Part shown: positions 41,526 through 50,635 of the stretch, in pieces
Layout: every line of letters starts with the position of its first letter
Numbering within the stretch: the stretch's first letter is position 1
The notes under the pieces: model-generated
Database searches by the model: none
What the model was told of the DNA's origin: nothing
The model's input: the letters and a program-made list of their open reading frames with translations, nothing else
Assembly: GCA_035341665.1 (NCBI GenBank)
Contig: DAOQVR010000017.1
Location: forward strand, 1 to 64,000
DNA length: 64,000 nt
From: DAOQVR01 sp035341665
GTDB lineage: Bacteria; Chloroflexota; Anaerolineae; JAAYZQ01
Reading direction: 5' to 3'
Made by a program: the position numbers and the translations under genes

Positions 41526-42662
41526 ATGTCCCTCAAGCAGCGTGCTATCTTGATGATAGCGTCTGGGGCCCTACTGCTGGCGGGCCTGGCGTGGGCCGGC
41601 GCTCAGCCGGCCCACGCTCAGGATCCGGGCAATGACGGCTGCCTGGCTTGCCATGGCCAGCCCGGCATGCAGGCCACCCTGCCGTCGGGCGAGGTGATCT
41701 ATTTGACCGTGGACGCCGGCGTCTACAACGCCTCGGTGCACGGCCAGGCGGGCCAAGCCTGTATTGAGTGCCATCCCGATGTCGACCTGCAGGCGCACCC
41801 CAAGGGTGACACAGCCTGGAGCGACTTGGGCGTGCGCACCCACCGCGATCTCAGTTCCCTGCTGTACCGCGATGCCTGTGTTGAATGCCATCAGGATCAG
41901 TATGCCGATAACCTCGATGGCGTGCACCAACAAGCCATCGCCGCCGGCGATGAAGCCGCCGCCATCTGTACCGACTGCCACGGCACCCACAACATCACCG
42001 ACCCAAGACAGCCGCTGAGCAAAGGCTCGCAGATGTGTGAGCGGTGCCACTCCGAGATCTATGAGCTGTACAAGGAGAGCGTTCATGGTGGCGCTCTCCT
42101 CGGCGAGGGAAACGGCGACGTCCCTTCCTGCACCGCATGCCACAGCGTTCACGATACGCAGGGGCCGCTGGGAGACACGGCTGACAGCAACTTCCACCTG
42201 TCCTCTCCAGAGCTCTGCCGCAAGTGCCACTCGGACACTGCTCTCATGGCCAAGTACGGGCTCACGGCGGACGTCTACGACACCTACGTGGCCGACTTCC
42301 ACGGGACGACCGTCGCCGTTTTTGAGAAGCAGGCGCCCGGACAGGAGACCAACAAGGCCGTCTGCATCGACTGCCACGGGGTGCACGACATGCGCAAGGT
42401 GGACGACCCCGAGAGCGCCGTGATCAAGGAGAACCTCCTGGTCACCTGTCAGAAGTGCCATCCCGGCGCCTCGGCCAACTTCCCCACCTCCTGGATCGGC
42501 CACTACCGGCCCGATGCCAAGCGCGCCCCCCTGGTCTTCTTTGTGAACCTCTTCTACTGGATTCTGATCCCCGCGGTGCTGGGCCTCATGATCGTGCTTG
42601 TCGCCATCGACGCGCGCAAGCGGATCGCTGACCGTGGGAAGAAGGAGCACCAACATGCCTAG
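41526..42662 (+). CDS. Nine-haem c-type cytochrome, membrane-anchored
   Basis: The 378-aa product has a signal peptide (about 1-32, cut after AHA), nine CxxCH motifs (CLACH, CIECH, CVECH, CTDCH, CERCH, CTACH, CRKCH, CIDCH, CQKCH) and one C-terminal TM helix (about 340-365, FFVNLFYWILIPAVLGLMI). It resembles periplasmic/exoplasmic electron-carrying cytochromes of the NrfB/doubled-CXXCH kind. ATG 41526 follows GAAGGAGGAACGAGG. It overlaps the next gene by 8 nt, so the two are one unit. Confidence 0.9.
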   Translation: MSLKQRAILMIASGALLLAGLAWAGAQPAHAQDPGNDGCLACHGQPGMQATLPSGEVIYLTVDAGVYNASVHGQAGQACIECHPDVDLQAHPKGDTAWSDLGVRTHRDLSSLLYRDACVECHQDQYADNLDGVHQQAIAAGDEAAAICTDCHGTHNITDPRQPLSKGSQMCERCHSEIYELYKESVHGGALLGEGNGDVPSCTACHSVHDTQGPLGDTADSNFHLSSPELCRKCHSDTALMAKYGLTADVYDTYVADFHGTTVAVFEKQAPGQETNKAVCIDCHGVHDMRKVDDPESAVIKENLLVTCQKCHPGASANFPTSWIGHYRPDAKRAPLVFFVNLFYWILIPAVLGLMIVLVAIDARKRIADRGKKEHQHA

Positions 42663-43857
42663 CACCTCGCGATTCCATCGCTTCTCCATCTCCGACCGGA
42701 TAGAGCATTGGCTGCTCTTTGCGAGCTTCACCCTCCTGGCGGTGACGGGCCTGGTCCAGCAGCACGTGGATTGGGGCGTGTACGGCGCCATCATCCGCTT
42801 CTTTGGCGGCATCGAAAACACCCGCACTATCCACCACATCGCCGCCATCGTGCTGATGTTCGAGACCATCTACCACATCGGGATTCAGGGCTACCGCTTC
42901 TTCGTGCTGCGCAAGAGCCCGAGCATCCTGCCCGGCAAGAACGACGCGGTCAACCTCGTCCAGTTCTTCAAGCACGGGCTGGGGCTGAGCAAGAACCGGG
43001 CAGAGGAAGGCCATTTCACGTTCGCCGAGAAGTTGGAGTACTGGGCCGTCATCTGGGGTACCCTTGTGATGGGCATAACCGGCTTCATGCTCTGGAACCC
43101 CATCCTCACGACCCGCCTCCTTTCTGGCTCCATCATCCCGGCCGCCAAAGCTGCGCATGGGAAGGAAGCCCTCCTGGCCGTCTTGGCCATCCTCATCTGG
43201 CATCTCTACACCGTGCACATCCGCCACTTGAACCTGAGCATGTTCCACGGCAAGATGACCGAGGCCGAGATGGAGGACGAGCACCCTCGCGCCCTGGCCG
43301 ATATCAAGGCCGGCAGGTTCGATCCACGCCCCGATCCCGCCACTATCCGCCGCCGGCAAAGGATCTACTTCCCCATCTTCGCCGTACTGGCAGCGGCTAT
43401 GCTGGCCGGTGTCTACTTCTTTGTGGCGTACGAGACAACCGCCGTCGCGACCGCCCCGGCAGCCGAAGAAGTGGCCATCTATGCTCCTTATACGGCGACC
43501 CCCCTGCCTACTCAGGCTCCCACACCTAGCCCTGTGCCGCCCACAATCACGCCGACTCCTCTGCCCGGCGAGACCCCGCTGCCCCCGGCAGCCGACACCT
43601 GGCAGAACGGCATCGGCGAGCTGGTTCAGACCAAGTGCGGTGCCTGTCACAGCGCGGCTGCCCCGATGGGAGGGCTGGATGTCACCAGCTACCAGGTTGC
43701 CTTGAAGGGGGGCAGCACGGGCCCGGGCATCGTGCCCGGCGAAGCCGGCACCAGTCTCTTCGTCAGCCGCCAGACAAGTGGCAAGCACCCCGGTATGTTC
43801 AGTGCAGAGGAGCTCCAGCGAATCCTGGGTTGGATCGAAGCCGGCGCCCCGGAGTAG
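42655..43857 (+). CDS. Cytochrome b (FdnI/HydC-like) fused to a monohaem cytochrome c
   Basis: The 400-aa product has a four-to-five-helix b-type domain (residues 1-255) with histidines placed as haem ligands (FHRFSISDRIEHW, IHHIAAIV, YHIGIQGYRF, WHLYTVHIRH), a Thr/Pro-rich linker (about 262-312), and a cytochrome c domain with CGACH (328-332) and possible Met ligand (GKHPGMFS). It can pass electrons from the membrane quinol pool to outside carriers. Fusion of these two domains is unusual. ATG 42655 overlaps the nine-haem gene stop. Confidence 0.9.
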   Translation: MPSTSRFHRFSISDRIEHWLLFASFTLLAVTGLVQQHVDWGVYGAIIRFFGGIENTRTIHHIAAIVLMFETIYHIGIQGYRFFVLRKSPSILPGKNDAVNLVQFFKHGLGLSKNRAEEGHFTFAEKLEYWAVIWGTLVMGITGFMLWNPILTTRLLSGSIIPAAKAAHGKEALLAVLAILIWHLYTVHIRHLNLSMFHGKMTEAEMEDEHPRALADIKAGRFDPRPDPATIRRRQRIYFPIFAVLAAAMLAGVYFFVAYETTAVATAPAAEEVAIYAPYTATPLPTQAPTPSPVPPTITPTPLPGETPLPPAADTWQNGIGELVQTKCGACHSAAAPMGGLDVTSYQVALKGGSTGPGIVPGEAGTSLFVSRQTSGKHPGMFSAEELQRILGWIEAGAPE

Positions 43858-43882
43858 GTATCGGCATCTCCCCGACAGAGAC

Positions 43883-43922
43883 ATGGGGTGTAGCCCGCCT
43901 CTTTGGCGGGCTGCATCCCCAT
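43883..43922 (+). terminator. Terminator after the cytochrome b-c gene
   Basis: AGCCCGCC (43892-43899) / GGCGGGCT (43905-43912) with loop TCTTT, extended outward by ATGGGG/CCCCAT. It ends 26 nt after the stop region begins and is followed by a promoter. Confidence 0.7.
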
Positions 43923-43951
43923 TTGACGGGTCCCCGGCTACCTGATACAAT
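43923..43951 (+). promoter_or_regulatory. Strong promoter of the 19-haem cytochrome gene
   Basis: TTGACG (43923-43928), 17-nt spacer, TACAAT (43946-43951), with TG at 43943-43944 (extended -10). The terminator ends just before it, so this gene has its own transcript. Confidence 0.75.
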
Positions 43952-43996
43952 GGCATCATCGGCTTCCCGAGTCCAATGGATCACAAGGAGGTGTCT

Positions 43997-46096
43997 ATGA
44001 GCGAGTCACCAAAACATCCCCCTGAGGGCGAGACCCCCCGCGATGCAGCCGTAGCACAGAAGGAGAAGCGCACCACGCGCAGGCGCGCGCTCTGGCGTGT
44101 GGTCTTGATTGGACTGGCCTTTCTTGCTGCATTTGTGGTCCTCATGATCGCCGCCATCCAGGCCTGGGAGTACTCCAACAGCGTTGCCTTCTGCACGAAT
44201 GCTTGTCACGACGTCCACCCCGAAGAGACGGCTGCCTTCAGGGACTCCTACCACGCCGAAATCAAGTGCACGGAGTGCCACATGGGCCGTGGCGGCACCC
44301 TGAGCAGCCTCGTCCTCAAGGCAGGGCACTTCCGGCACCTCCCCGAAGTCATTTTCAAGAAGTACGATCGCCCTCTCCACTCCGAGTCGATGCGGCCTGC
44401 AAGCGAGTCTTGCGAAAAGTGCCACTACCCTCCCGCATTCCACGGAGACCGGGTCCGCCAGGTGAAGAACTTCAGGGATGACGAGCAGAGCAATGGCGAA
44501 GACACCTACCTTATCCTCAAGACCGGCGGCGGGCAGCGCGATCGGGGCCTCGGCTACGGCATCCACTGGCACATCGAAAACCCCGTCCAGTACATCGCCC
44601 TGGAGGAGGACAAGCAAAAGATCCGGTGGGTGGGGACCACCCTTCCCGATGGCCGCACAGTCGAGTACAACGATGTGGCCGATCCAATGACCGGCGCCGA
44701 GGTCGCCGCGGCCGAGAAGCGAACCATGGACTGCGTGGACTGCCACAACCGCGTTGGCCATCCCTTCCCAGGCCCTGAGGACCTCGTCGATGCGGCCCTT
44801 GCCGATGGGCGGCTCAGCTCGAGCCTGCCCTTCGTCCGCCGCGAGATGGTCGAGCTCCTCTCGGCCAAGCACTCCAGCCAGGAGGAAGCACTCGCAGCGG
44901 TTGACCAGGCCAAGGCGCAATACACCGCGGAGTTCCCCGACGCTGCGGCCAGGTACCCTGCCGAGATCGATCAGGCGCAGGCGTTGGCCAAGGAGCTCGT
45001 TCTCCGCCTCGTGTTCGAAGAGCCCGGCGTTTCCTGGGAGAACTTTCGCGACAACGGCAAGCACGACGTAGCCGCCGGCTGCTTCCGCTGCCACGACGGC
45101 AAGCACCTAAGCGCCGACGGCGAGTCGATCCGGCTTCACTGCAATATCTGTCACAGCGTGCCCGAGACGGTGGCCGCCGGCGACCGCGCGCCCCAGGTTC
45201 CCTTGTCCTACATCCAGGAGCCCGCTTCGCACCTGGCCACCAGCTTTGTCGCCGATCACCGCTTCCAGGCCAGCGAGTCCTGCGCAGAGTGCCACGGGCA
45301 GGTCCACTTCGGCAGCGACAACTCCAGCTTCTGTGCCAATTCCTCCTGCCACGGGCGGGCTTGGCCCTCCGTGGACCTTGACGCCGCCTTCCCGCACCCA
45401 ATCGCGCTGGAGGGCAGCCACGCCCAGGCGCTCTGCTCCGATTGCCACAAGGGCGAGGCTAAGCCCGAGTTCAAGTGCTCGAGTTGCCACCAGCCCCCGC
45501 AGGCTACGCACTTCGGCGACGATTGCGAGAGCTGCCATACGCCGGCAGGCTTCGACCAGGCCACCGTGACGGGCTTTCAACACCCCGTTGCCCTGGAAGG
45601 CAAGCACGCCGCGCTCGAGTGCGTAGCGTGTCACGCGGAAGGCAAGACGCTGGCCTACGAGTGCTCCGCTTGCCACCAGCCTCCGAGCGCAACGCACTTC
45701 GGCCCCAACTGCGAGACCTGCCACACCCCGGAAGGCTTCGAAGGAGCCACGCTCGCGCCCGAGCTCCATCCGGTGCCGCTGGTCGGCGCGCACCAGCGGG
45801 CAACCTGCGACGTCTGCCACGCCGAGGGGCAGCGGGTGCCCGAGTACGTCTGCAGCAACTGCCACAGGCCGCCCGAGGGGCACTTCCCCGAGGCGTGCGA
45901 CACCTGCCACACGCCGGACGGTTGGCCGCAGTCAGCCTCTGCCCTGACGCAGGCATCGCCCAAAGTCGCGCACCCGCTGGAGGGCATGGGCGACTGCATG
46001 CTCTGCCACGCCGAGGGCAAGCTGAAGCCGGCTCCCTCCAACCATGCGCAGTTCACCATGGAGCAGTGCACCCTCTGCCACAAGGCTGAGGACTAG
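43997..46096 (+). CDS. NapC-like multihaem cytochrome with 19 haem sites
   Basis: The 699-aa product has one N-terminal TM helix (about 33-56) and 19 haem-binding motifs: 17 CxxCH, one CX3CH (CTNACH, 66-71) and one CX4CH (CANSSCH, 446-452). The first haem follows the membrane anchor as in NapC/NrfH quinol dehydrogenases. Residues 467 to about 645 hold three tandem 62-aa repeats with three haems each. SD AAGGAGG precedes ATG 43997. It probably takes electrons from quinols or the neighbouring cytochromes; terminal acceptor unknown. Confidence 0.9.
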   Translation: MSESPKHPPEGETPRDAAVAQKEKRTTRRRALWRVVLIGLAFLAAFVVLMIAAIQAWEYSNSVAFCTNACHDVHPEETAAFRDSYHAEIKCTECHMGRGGTLSSLVLKAGHFRHLPEVIFKKYDRPLHSESMRPASESCEKCHYPPAFHGDRVRQVKNFRDDEQSNGEDTYLILKTGGGQRDRGLGYGIHWHIENPVQYIALEEDKQKIRWVGTTLPDGRTVEYNDVADPMTGAEVAAAEKRTMDCVDCHNRVGHPFPGPEDLVDAALADGRLSSSLPFVRREMVELLSAKHSSQEEALAAVDQAKAQYTAEFPDAAARYPAEIDQAQALAKELVLRLVFEEPGVSWENFRDNGKHDVAAGCFRCHDGKHLSADGESIRLHCNICHSVPETVAAGDRAPQVPLSYIQEPASHLATSFVADHRFQASESCAECHGQVHFGSDNSSFCANSSCHGRAWPSVDLDAAFPHPIALEGSHAQALCSDCHKGEAKPEFKCSSCHQPPQATHFGDDCESCHTPAGFDQATVTGFQHPVALEGKHAALECVACHAEGKTLAYECSACHQPPSATHFGPNCETCHTPEGFEGATLAPELHPVPLVGAHQRATCDVCHAEGQRVPEYVCSNCHRPPEGHFPEACDTCHTPDGWPQSASALTQASPKVAHPLEGMGDCMLCHAEGKLKPAPSNHAQFTMEQCTLCHKAED
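45395..45952 (+). repeat. Three tandem 186-bp (62-aa) three-haem repeats
   Basis: Units start at HP in 45395, 45581 and 45767, exactly 186 bp apart. Each has the pattern HP-x-ALEG-x-H ... CxxC-H ... CSxCHxPP ... CxxCHTPxG. A truncated fourth unit (HPLEGMGDCMLCHAEG) follows. Confidence 0.85.
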
Positions 46097-46111
46097 CATC
46101 ATCAACGCCTG

Positions 46112-46138
46112 CCCGGCGCGGTGACCGGCCGCGCCGGG
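46112..46138 (+). terminator. Terminator after the 19-haem gene
   Basis: CCCGGCGCGG (46112-46121) / CCGCGCCGGG (46129-46138), perfect 10-bp stem with a 7-nt loop, 16 nt after the stop. No U-tract. The rest of the gap to 46287 (149 nt) has no recognised signal other than the SD of the next gene. Confidence 0.65.
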
Positions 46139-46287
46139 TAGGTGCTCCCGGTAACCTCCATCGGGCGGGGCCGCAGCTGCCCCGAGCCAGCACCTTGCCT
46201 CTACTTCGCCCCAGCGCGCCTTCTGGAACCGCAGCGCCGGCCATGGCGTCTTGTAGGTGTCAGATGCTCAAGCGGAGGAGTCGACCC

Positions 46288-48615
46288 ATGAATGCAAGAA
46301 TCAGGTCCCTGCTCGCGGCCCTCTTTGTCGCGGCCTTGTGCACTACCTTGGCTGCGCCCGCCCTCGCCGATGGACTCATCATACCGGTGCCCCCGCCCGG
46401 CATGCCGCCCGTAGAAGTGCCCTTCCTCACCGTCAAGTACCACCACGTGACCGTCACCATCGACGGGCAGGTGGCAACCACCCATGTGGACCAGGTCTTT
46501 GTCAACGAGGCATCCTACGAGGTGGAGGGCACCTACATCTTCCCGTTGCCCGAGGAGGCGGCCATCAGCGAGTTCTCGATGTGGGTCGATGGCCAAGAGC
46601 TGAAAGGGCAGGTACTCGAGCGTGACGAGGCACGCCGCATCTACGAGGACATCGTCCGCACCAGGCGCGATCCCGCCCTGCTCGAATATGTGGGCCGCGA
46701 TACCTTCCAGGCCAGCATCTTTCCCATCCCTGCCGGCGCTGAGCGGCGCATCGAGCTGGAATACAGCCAGGTCCTCCCCATCGACAACGGCCTGGTGGAG
46801 TACGTCTATCCCCTTAGCACGGAAAAGTTCTCCCCGCGGCCGCTGAGAGATGTCTCTGTCACGGTTGCCATCCGCAGCCCACAGCCGATCAAGGCCGTCT
46901 ACAGCCCGAGCCATTCCGTCAGCATCGACCGGCCAGGGGAGAGGGACGCCGTCGTCGGCTACGAGGAGAGCAACGTCCGGCCCGAGCGTGACTTCGTGCT
47001 CTACTACACTGTCTCGCCCGAGGATGTTGGCCTCAATCTGCTGACCTACAACCCGGAGGGGAGCAGCGACGGCTTCTTCTTGCTCCTCGCTGCCCCCAAG
47101 GTCACGGTAGACACCCGGCAGGTCATTGCCAAGGATGTCATTCTGGTCCTCGACATCTCCGGCTCCATGCGCTCCGACCAAAAGATCGACCAGGCCAAAG
47201 ACGCCCTCGGCTTCGTGTTGGACAACCTGAACGAGCACGACCGCTTCAACATCATCGCCTTCTCCACGGCAACCCAGGCCTATGCGCAGCGCTTGGTGCC
47301 GGCCGGGGAGCGTGGCGAGGCACGCGACTTCGTCGATCGCCTCGACGCCAACGGCTCTACCGACATCAACCGCGCCATGCTGGAAGCAATCGCCATGGTC
47401 GACAAGTCCCGGCCCGCCATTCTCATCTTCCTGACGGATGGCCTCCCCACCACCGGCGAAGTCGACGTGGACCGTATCATCGCCAACGTCGGCCAGGCCG
47501 CGCCCGAAAACCTTCGCGTATTTCCCTTTGGTGTTGGGTACGACGTGAACACCACCCTGCTCGACACCATTGCCGAGAACCAACGGGGGGCAACCGGCTA
47601 CGTGCGCCCCGAGGAAGCCATCAACGAGGTGGTATCCGCCTTCTATGCCAAGGTCAGCACACCGCTCCTCTCCGACCTCTCGCTTGGCTTCGGCGACATC
47701 GAGGTCCTCGATGTCTATCCCTATCCCTTGCCCGATCTCTTCGCCGGGACGCAGTTGGTCGTCGTCGGTCGCTACCGGGAGGGCGGCGACACCGTGGTGA
47801 CTCTTTCTGGAGACGTGAACGGCGAGAAGCAGTCCTTCCGCTACGACGGAAGGACCTTCCGCGAGCAGGGCGGGGAAGACTTCATCTCTCGGCTGTGGGC
47901 GACGCGCAAGATCGGCTACCTCCTGCAACAGATCCGCCTGCACGGCGAGGAGAGCGAGGTCGTGGGTGAGATCGTGGAGCTTTCCGTGCGCTACGGCATC
48001 ATCACCCCATATACCTCCTTCCTGGTCGAAGAGACCGAAGAGGCTTTGAGCGCTGAGGGGCGTGACCGGATTGCCTTGGATGTGCAGGAGACGGCTGTGC
48101 CGGCTCCCGCCTCTGGCCAGGATGCCGTGGACCGAAGCTCCGCCGAGAAGGCTCTGGCCGGGGCGCAGGCCGCGCCCGCCGCCCTCCCGCCCGGGGGGCT
48201 GGGAGGGGCGTCGGCCGACGAATATGGCAACGCGGTCAGCCCCGTGCGCCACGTAGGAGACAAGACCTTTGTCCTGCGCGAGGGCGTCTGGACCGATACC
48301 ACCTTTGATCCCACCAGGATGACCCCGGTCCAGGTCGGCTTCGGCAGCGACGACTACTTTGCCCTGGTGGCTTCCCGACCCGACTGGGGGCGTTACTTCG
48401 CTGTAGGCGACCAAGTGATCGTGCTCTTGGAAGGGACCGCCTATGAAGTGGGTGAGGGCGACGCGCCCCCGGTGACTGCGCCGGCGGTGTCTAGCCCGGC
48501 TCCGGGCGCCGCCCAGCCGGTGGAGCCGGCGCCTCCTCCGCCCTCCGCCCTCGCCAGGTTCCTCCAGGCCATCCGCGACTGGCTCGCGAGGGCACGCGGC
48601 CTCTTCCAACGCTAG
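46288..48615 (+). CDS. VIT and von Willebrand A domain surface protein
   Basis: The 775-aa product has a signal peptide (about 1-28, ALA cut site), a VIT domain (about 48-180) and a VWA domain (about 280-450) with the metal motif DISGSM (D289, S291, S293) and LTDGLPT. Similar proteins mediate protein contacts outside the cell. The C-terminus has a Pro-rich linker and an amphipathic Arg/Leu tail (RFLQAIRDWLARARGLFQR). SD CGGAGGAG precedes ATG 46288. Whether it helps cytochrome assembly is unknown. Confidence 0.88.
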   Translation: MNARIRSLLAALFVAALCTTLAAPALADGLIIPVPPPGMPPVEVPFLTVKYHHVTVTIDGQVATTHVDQVFVNEASYEVEGTYIFPLPEEAAISEFSMWVDGQELKGQVLERDEARRIYEDIVRTRRDPALLEYVGRDTFQASIFPIPAGAERRIELEYSQVLPIDNGLVEYVYPLSTEKFSPRPLRDVSVTVAIRSPQPIKAVYSPSHSVSIDRPGERDAVVGYEESNVRPERDFVLYYTVSPEDVGLNLLTYNPEGSSDGFFLLLAAPKVTVDTRQVIAKDVILVLDISGSMRSDQKIDQAKDALGFVLDNLNEHDRFNIIAFSTATQAYAQRLVPAGERGEARDFVDRLDANGSTDINRAMLEAIAMVDKSRPAILIFLTDGLPTTGEVDVDRIIANVGQAAPENLRVFPFGVGYDVNTTLLDTIAENQRGATGYVRPEEAINEVVSAFYAKVSTPLLSDLSLGFGDIEVLDVYPYPLPDLFAGTQLVVVGRYREGGDTVVTLSGDVNGEKQSFRYDGRTFREQGGEDFISRLWATRKIGYLLQQIRLHGEESEVVGEIVELSVRYGIITPYTSFLVEETEEALSAEGRDRIALDVQETAVPAPASGQDAVDRSSAEKALAGAQAAPAALPPGGLGGASADEYGNAVSPVRHVGDKTFVLREGVWTDTTFDPTRMTPVQVGFGSDDYFALVASRPDWGRYFAVGDQVIVLLEGTAYEVGEGDAPPVTAPAVSSPAPGAAQPVEPAPPPPSALARFLQAIRDWLARARGLFQR

Positions 48616-48630
48616 GTCGGCAACTCGGGC

Positions 48631-48760
48631 AGGGCTGTCCGAAAACCGTCATTCCGAGGGAGCGTAGCGACCGAGGGTCTCTGATTCCGCCTGGAACGCA
48701 GTGAGACCAGGTGCCTCGTCGCGCTCAGCATGGCAGGTCTCGCGCTTTCTGGACAGCCCC
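48631..48760. mobile_element. 130-bp repeat with terminal inverted repeats, copy A
   Basis: Ends AGGGCTGTCC and GGACAGCCCC (9 of 10 complementary). Interior contains GTCATTCCGAGGGAGCGTAGCG and CAGCATGGCAGGTCTCG, shared with copy B. It encodes nothing and looks like a miniature inverted-repeat element, here placed between the convergent VWA and uvrC genes. Confidence 0.7.
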
Positions 48761-48766
48761 GCCCGC

Positions 48767-50629
48767 CTACAAGTGCTCCTTGAGCTGCTCCGCGGCTCTG
48801 CGGGTCATGCCCTGCACCGCTGCCAATTCCTCCACACTCGCGGCACGGATCGCCTCCAGCGATCCCATCTGCTTCAGCAGCGCCGCCCGCCTCCGTGGGC
48901 CGATGCCAGGGATTGAGTCGAGCTGTGACGCGACCGTCTTTTGCCCGCGCAGGTGGCGATGGTACGTCACCGCGAAGCGGTGCGCCTCGTCGCGGATCCG
49001 CTGCATGAGGTACAACCCCTCCGACGTTCTGGAGAGCCGCATCGGCTCGGCTCTCTCCGGCAAATAGATCTCCTCTTCCTGCTTGGCCAATCCCACGGCC
49101 GGCACCACCTCGCGCAGGCCGAACTGGTCTAGCACTTCCAGCGCCACGTTGAGCTGGCCCCGGCCCCCGTCCACCACGAGCAGGTCTGGCAAGAGGTCCC
49201 ATGACGACTTCTGGGCCCCCGGCGCCTGTTCACCATGCAGCTCGGGGTCCTTGGCGCGTTGGAACCGGCGCCGAAGCATCTCCCTCATGCTGCCATAGTC
49301 GTCGTTTCCCTCCACGCCCCGGATCTGGAACCGGCGGTAGTCGCTCTTTCGCGGCACCCCCTTCACAAAGACGACCATGGACCCCGTCGTAGCACTCCCC
49401 TGGATCGTAGAGATGTCGTAGCACTCGATGCGGCTGGGTGGCGAAGAAAGACCCAGCGCCTCCTGCAGTTCTGCGATTGCGCTGGCCTGCTTTCCTTCGT
49501 CCTGCAGCCACTGAGCGCGCAGGTGTCCCAACGTCTCGGCCGCGTTCTCTGCTGCCATCTCCACCAGGCTGCGCTTGTGGCCGCGCTGAGGAACGCGGAT
49601 CAAGACCTTGTGGCCGCGCCGGCTGCGCAGCCACTCCTGGATGACCATTGCCTCGTCGATCTCCTGCGGCAGCAGGATCTCGGGGGGCACGTAGGCAGCC
49701 TCCCCATAGAACTGCTTCACGAACGAGGTGACGACCTCTGCGTCGCTCTCGTCGGCCGCCCCGTCCAGCACAAAGTACTCGCGCCCAATCAGCCGGCCGT
49801 TCCGGATAAAGAACACCTGCACGCAGGCGTCTCCGTCCGCGCGGGCAAATGCGATGACGTCCTGGTCGGCCATCGCCGCCGACACAATCTTCTGCCGCTC
49901 GACCACGCGCTGTATCGCGGCCAACTGATCCCGGAAGGCCGCTGCCCGCTCGAACTCCCACCGCTCGGCAGCCGCTTCCATCCGCGCCTGAAGATCTGCA
50001 ACCACCCGGTCAGAACGACCGTCCAGGAAGTGGCACAGGCCGTCTATCATCACCCGGTATTCCTCTTTGCTCGCGGCGCCGGTGCACGGCCCCAGACAGA
50101 GGCCAATGTCCAGGTACAGGCAGGCCCTCTCGTCCTGTCCCGTAAGGGTCCGGCTGCACGTATGGTAAGGGAACACGCGCCGAAGTGTGTTCAGTGTCTG
50201 CTGCACGGCCCACGAGGCAGTGAACGGCCCGAAATAGCGTGCGCCGTCGCGCTCCATCCGCCGCACCACCTGGACGCAGGGATACTCCTCCTGCCAGGTT
50301 ACCTTGATATAGGGGTAGTGTTTGTCATCCTTGAGGCGGACGTTGAACCGGGGCCGGTGCAGCTTGATCAGGTTGCTTTCCAGGATCAGGGCTTCCAGCT
50401 CCGATGCAGTGACGATAAAGTCCAGATCGGCGATGCTGGCAACCAGCCGGTCTACCTTCCGGCTGTGGGAAGCCGATACCTGGAAGTACGATCGAACTCG
50501 CGCGCGGAGGTTGACCGCCTTGCCGACGTACACCACCGTCCCACCCGCATCTTTCATCACGTAGCAGCCGGGCTTGGTGGGCAGGGCGTCCAGCTTCTCT
50601 TGCAGGTGTTCCAGTGCCTTGCTGGCCAT
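48767..50629 (-). CDS. uvrC: Excinuclease ABC subunit C
   Basis: Makes both cuts in nucleotide excision repair. The 620-aa product has a GIY-YIG domain (GCYVMKDAGGTVVYVGKA), a UVR segment (DLQARMEAAAERWEFERAAAFR), an RNase H-like domain (DLLVVDGGRGQLNVAL) and C-terminal HhH motifs (IPGIGPRRRAALLKQMGS). ATG 50629 lies 6 nt after a -10-like TAGAAT, with no SD, so translation may be leaderless. Confidence 0.96.
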   Translation of the reverse strand: MASKALEHLQEKLDALPTKPGCYVMKDAGGTVVYVGKAVNLRARVRSYFQVSASHSRKVDRLVASIADLDFIVTASELEALILESNLIKLHRPRFNVRLKDDKHYPYIKVTWQEEYPCVQVVRRMERDGARYFGPFTASWAVQQTLNTLRRVFPYHTCSRTLTGQDERACLYLDIGLCLGPCTGAASKEEYRVMIDGLCHFLDGRSDRVVADLQARMEAAAERWEFERAAAFRDQLAAIQRVVERQKIVSAAMADQDVIAFARADGDACVQVFFIRNGRLIGREYFVLDGAADESDAEVVTSFVKQFYGEAAYVPPEILLPQEIDEAMVIQEWLRSRRGHKVLIRVPQRGHKRSLVEMAAENAAETLGHLRAQWLQDEGKQASAIAELQEALGLSSPPSRIECYDISTIQGSATTGSMVVFVKGVPRKSDYRRFQIRGVEGNDDYGSMREMLRRRFQRAKDPELHGEQAPGAQKSSWDLLPDLLVVDGGRGQLNVALEVLDQFGLREVVPAVGLAKQEEEIYLPERAEPMRLSRTSEGLYLMQRIRDEAHRFAVTYHRHLRGQKTVASQLDSIPGIGPRRRAALLKQMGSLEAIRAASVEELAAVQGMTRRAAEQLKEHL

Positions 50630-50635
50630 GGGGCC

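Noticed and set aside
46201..48609. 802-codon open frame antisense to the VIT-VWA gene
   Set aside because: It mirrors the codon pattern of the real gene in GC-rich DNA, has no start/SD support, and no domain; the plus-strand gene has signal peptide and MIDAS motif.
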